64,000 nucleotides of DNA from Synechococcus sp. 1G10 (lineage in GTDB: Bacteria > Cyanobacteriota > Cyanobacteriia > PCC-6307 > Cyanobiaceae): the NCBI RefSeq assembly GCF_002252625.1, contig NZ_NQKW01000004.1, positions 1 through 64,000 on the forward strand, given 5' to 3'. Every line of letters begins with the position of its first letter. The stretch's first letter is position 1. A program made the position numbers and the translations under genes. Below, piece by piece: positions 63,205 to 64,000 of the stretch. The notes beneath the pieces are model-generated. The model was not told the origin of the DNA. It made no database searches and worked only from the letters and a program-made list of their open reading frames with translations.

Positions 63205-63648
63205 TCAGCCCCCCTCGATCGCCTCCACCACGCCGTCGCGGACCAGCACGGCCACCTGCAACTTCTCCACCAGGTTGTCGCCCACCTTGATCTTGCAGGT
63301 GCCCTCGATCTGGCCCTGGTCGACGATCTGATCGAACTCGAGATCACGCACCTGGCGCTGCTGCTCCAGCAGGGTGCGCTTCTGGTCCTCGAACTCGGCC
63401 CGTTTCGCCGCCACCTGCTGCTGCACGGAGGCCACCTGCTCCTGCACGCGGGGATCGAGCGGGTTCAGGCTCTGTCGGCGGATCTCATCCACCAGCTGCT
63501 GGCCCTCCTGCTCCAGCTGGGACAGCTGCTGATCACTGTTGCTGAGCGCGGCACTCAGCTCCCGCTCGGCATCCTCCTTCCAGCGGGGGGTGACCACGGC
63601 CCGCACCGTGATCGTGCGCTTGATCGTGAGGGTGTGGCCTTCAGTCAT
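63205..63648 (-). CDS. YlqD family protein
   Basis: A 147-residue protein with an N-terminal strand (TLTIKRTITVRAVVTPRWKE), a long central coiled coil (SDQQLSQLEQEGQQLVDEIR, VASVQQQVAAKRAEFEDQKR) and a C-terminal beta part (GTCKIKVGDNLVEKLQVAVL, RDGVVEAIEGG). This follows the YlqD family of Firmicutes and cyanobacteria, with no known function. It lies 68 bases upstream of pdhC on the same strand and about 67 bases downstream of the acyl-CoA ligase. Confidence 0.87.
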   Translation of the reverse strand: MTEGHTLTIKRTITVRAVVTPRWKEDAERELSAALSNSDQQLSQLEQEGQQLVDEIRRQSLNPLDPRVQEQVASVQQQVAAKRAEFEDQKRTLLEQQRQVRDLEFDQIVDQGQIEGTCKIKVGDNLVEKLQVAVLVRDGVVEAIEGG

Positions 63649-63715
63649 GGGAGGGGGATCGCAGAGACCAGGCTCTCAGCCAGTCGTCCAGCGGTCAACC
63701 GCGGGGGCGGCGAGC

Positions 63716-64000
63716 TCAGGCCTGGTAGAGGGCCTCTATGGCACCCGCATCGCGGTCGGTGATGCGATCCCGGCGTTGCTTGAGGGTCTGGGTGAGCAGC
63801 CCATTCTCGATCGAGAAGGGCTCCACCAGGGCCACTCCGGCCAGGCGTTCGTCGGGCCGCGATCCGGGCCTGGCCGCAAGCAACCGGTTGAACTCGCCAC
63901 TGATGGCCCTCAGCAGGGCCCGATCCGATACGGGAACAGCACCCCCCGGGTCCGTCAGCTCCCGCGCCCTGGCGAAGGCGGCCAGTGGCTCCGGGCGGGG
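63716..64000 (-). CDS. AMP-dependent long-chain acyl-CoA/ACP synthetase, C-terminal end (partial)
   Basis: The minus strand from the window edge to TGA at 63716-63718 reads 94 residues: PEPLAAFARARELTDPGGAV, SDRALLRAISGEFNRLLAAR, DERLAGVALVEPFSIENGLL and TQTLKQRRDRITDRDAGAIE, ending ALYQA. The ENGLLTQTLKQRR motif is the C-terminal catalytic Lys region of ANL-family acyl-activating enzymes. In cyanobacteria the single such gene (aas) recycles free fatty acids to acyl-ACP; whether this is that gene cannot be decided from the fragment. Confidence 0.82.
   Translation of the reverse strand, partial: PRPEPLAAFARARELTDPGGAVPVSDRALLRAISGEFNRLLAARPGSRPDERLAGVALVEPFSIENGLLTQTLKQRRDRITDRDAGAIEALYQA

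Noticed and set aside
1-64000. Mobile element, prophage, CRISPR-Cas or defence island
   Set aside because: No transposase, integrase, terminal inverted repeats, cas genes or toxin-antitoxin pair could be recognised. Fels-1-like names refer to a domain first seen in a prophage and do not imply a phage here.

Overview
The window comes from a high-GC alpha-cyanobacterium of the Cyanobium / marine-type Synechococcus group. Evidence: the psbD-psbC overlap, an ARC6-like ZipN, a high-light-inducible protein, a cyAbrB regulator, a CpcS-type bilin lyase, a glycine-rich RRM protein, plastid-type pyruvate dehydrogenase E1alpha and E2, and many cyanobacteria-specific hypothetical families. It is dense chromosomal sequence. 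I saw no rRNA, transposase, integrase, phage module or CRISPR array, and one tRNA (Ala-GGC).

Layout. 0-4 kb: end of psbD, psbC, a tandem pair of secreted YcgJ/Fels-1-like proteins, and maf. 4-9.4 kb: an Npun_F0494-like gene, cobQ and a [2Fe-2S] ferredoxin, then mnmA facing nnrD. 9.4-19 kb: a group 2 sigma factor, pdhA, zipN, ffh, rpsP, phoH, a Bax-inhibitor-1 protein and era. 19-22 kb: a tight cluster of bilin lyase, an in-frame trmD-ispF fusion, a TIGR03792 protein and larB. 22-25.5 kb, minus strand: ribF, thiE, thiS and a DUF1517 protein, with a 37-residue membrane ORF nested at the thiE/ribF junction. 25.5-31.8 kb: DUF3611, surE, pheS, nadK, an atypical response regulator, DUF192, cobL and a small conserved protein. 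31.8-36 kb: GH116 glycosidase, DUF3122 and ribD with overlapping stops and starts. 36-43.9 kb: MscS, a PGM1-like ATP-grasp ligase, two DUF427 proteins, a DUF3598-like protein, an AI-2E transporter, a desaturase, a rhomboid protease and a Nif11-like peptide. 44-51 kb: a potassium channel, ftsH, argF, lexA, tRNA-Ala, and a cax-pentapeptide pair. 51-58.6 kb: a lower-GC secreted alpha-amylase, a J-domain protein, hli with an unknown partner, a short SepF-like protein, a fibrillin-like protein, the RRM protein, cyAbrB and lnt. 58.6-64 kb: a phasin-like protein, FKBP, sodB, queA, pdhC, YlqD and the 3' end of an acyl-CoA ligase.

Most genes are housekeeping: photosynthesis, cofactors (B12, thiamine, flavin, NADP), protein targeting, translation quality, acetyl-CoA supply, and stress or metal handling. 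The items most worth a second look are the trmD-ispF fusion; the tandem ycgJ duplication that carries a decayed piece of maf; two genes (desaturase, queA) whose conserved N-termini lie upstream of any ATG/GTG/TTG; the nested 37-aa membrane ORF; the SepF-like core protein; the orphan Nif11 peptide; the response regulator lacking its phospho-acceptor; and palindromes ahead of sodB and the sigma factor. I found no clear multi-gene system that is wholly new. Start codons in several genes are a judgement and are flagged.
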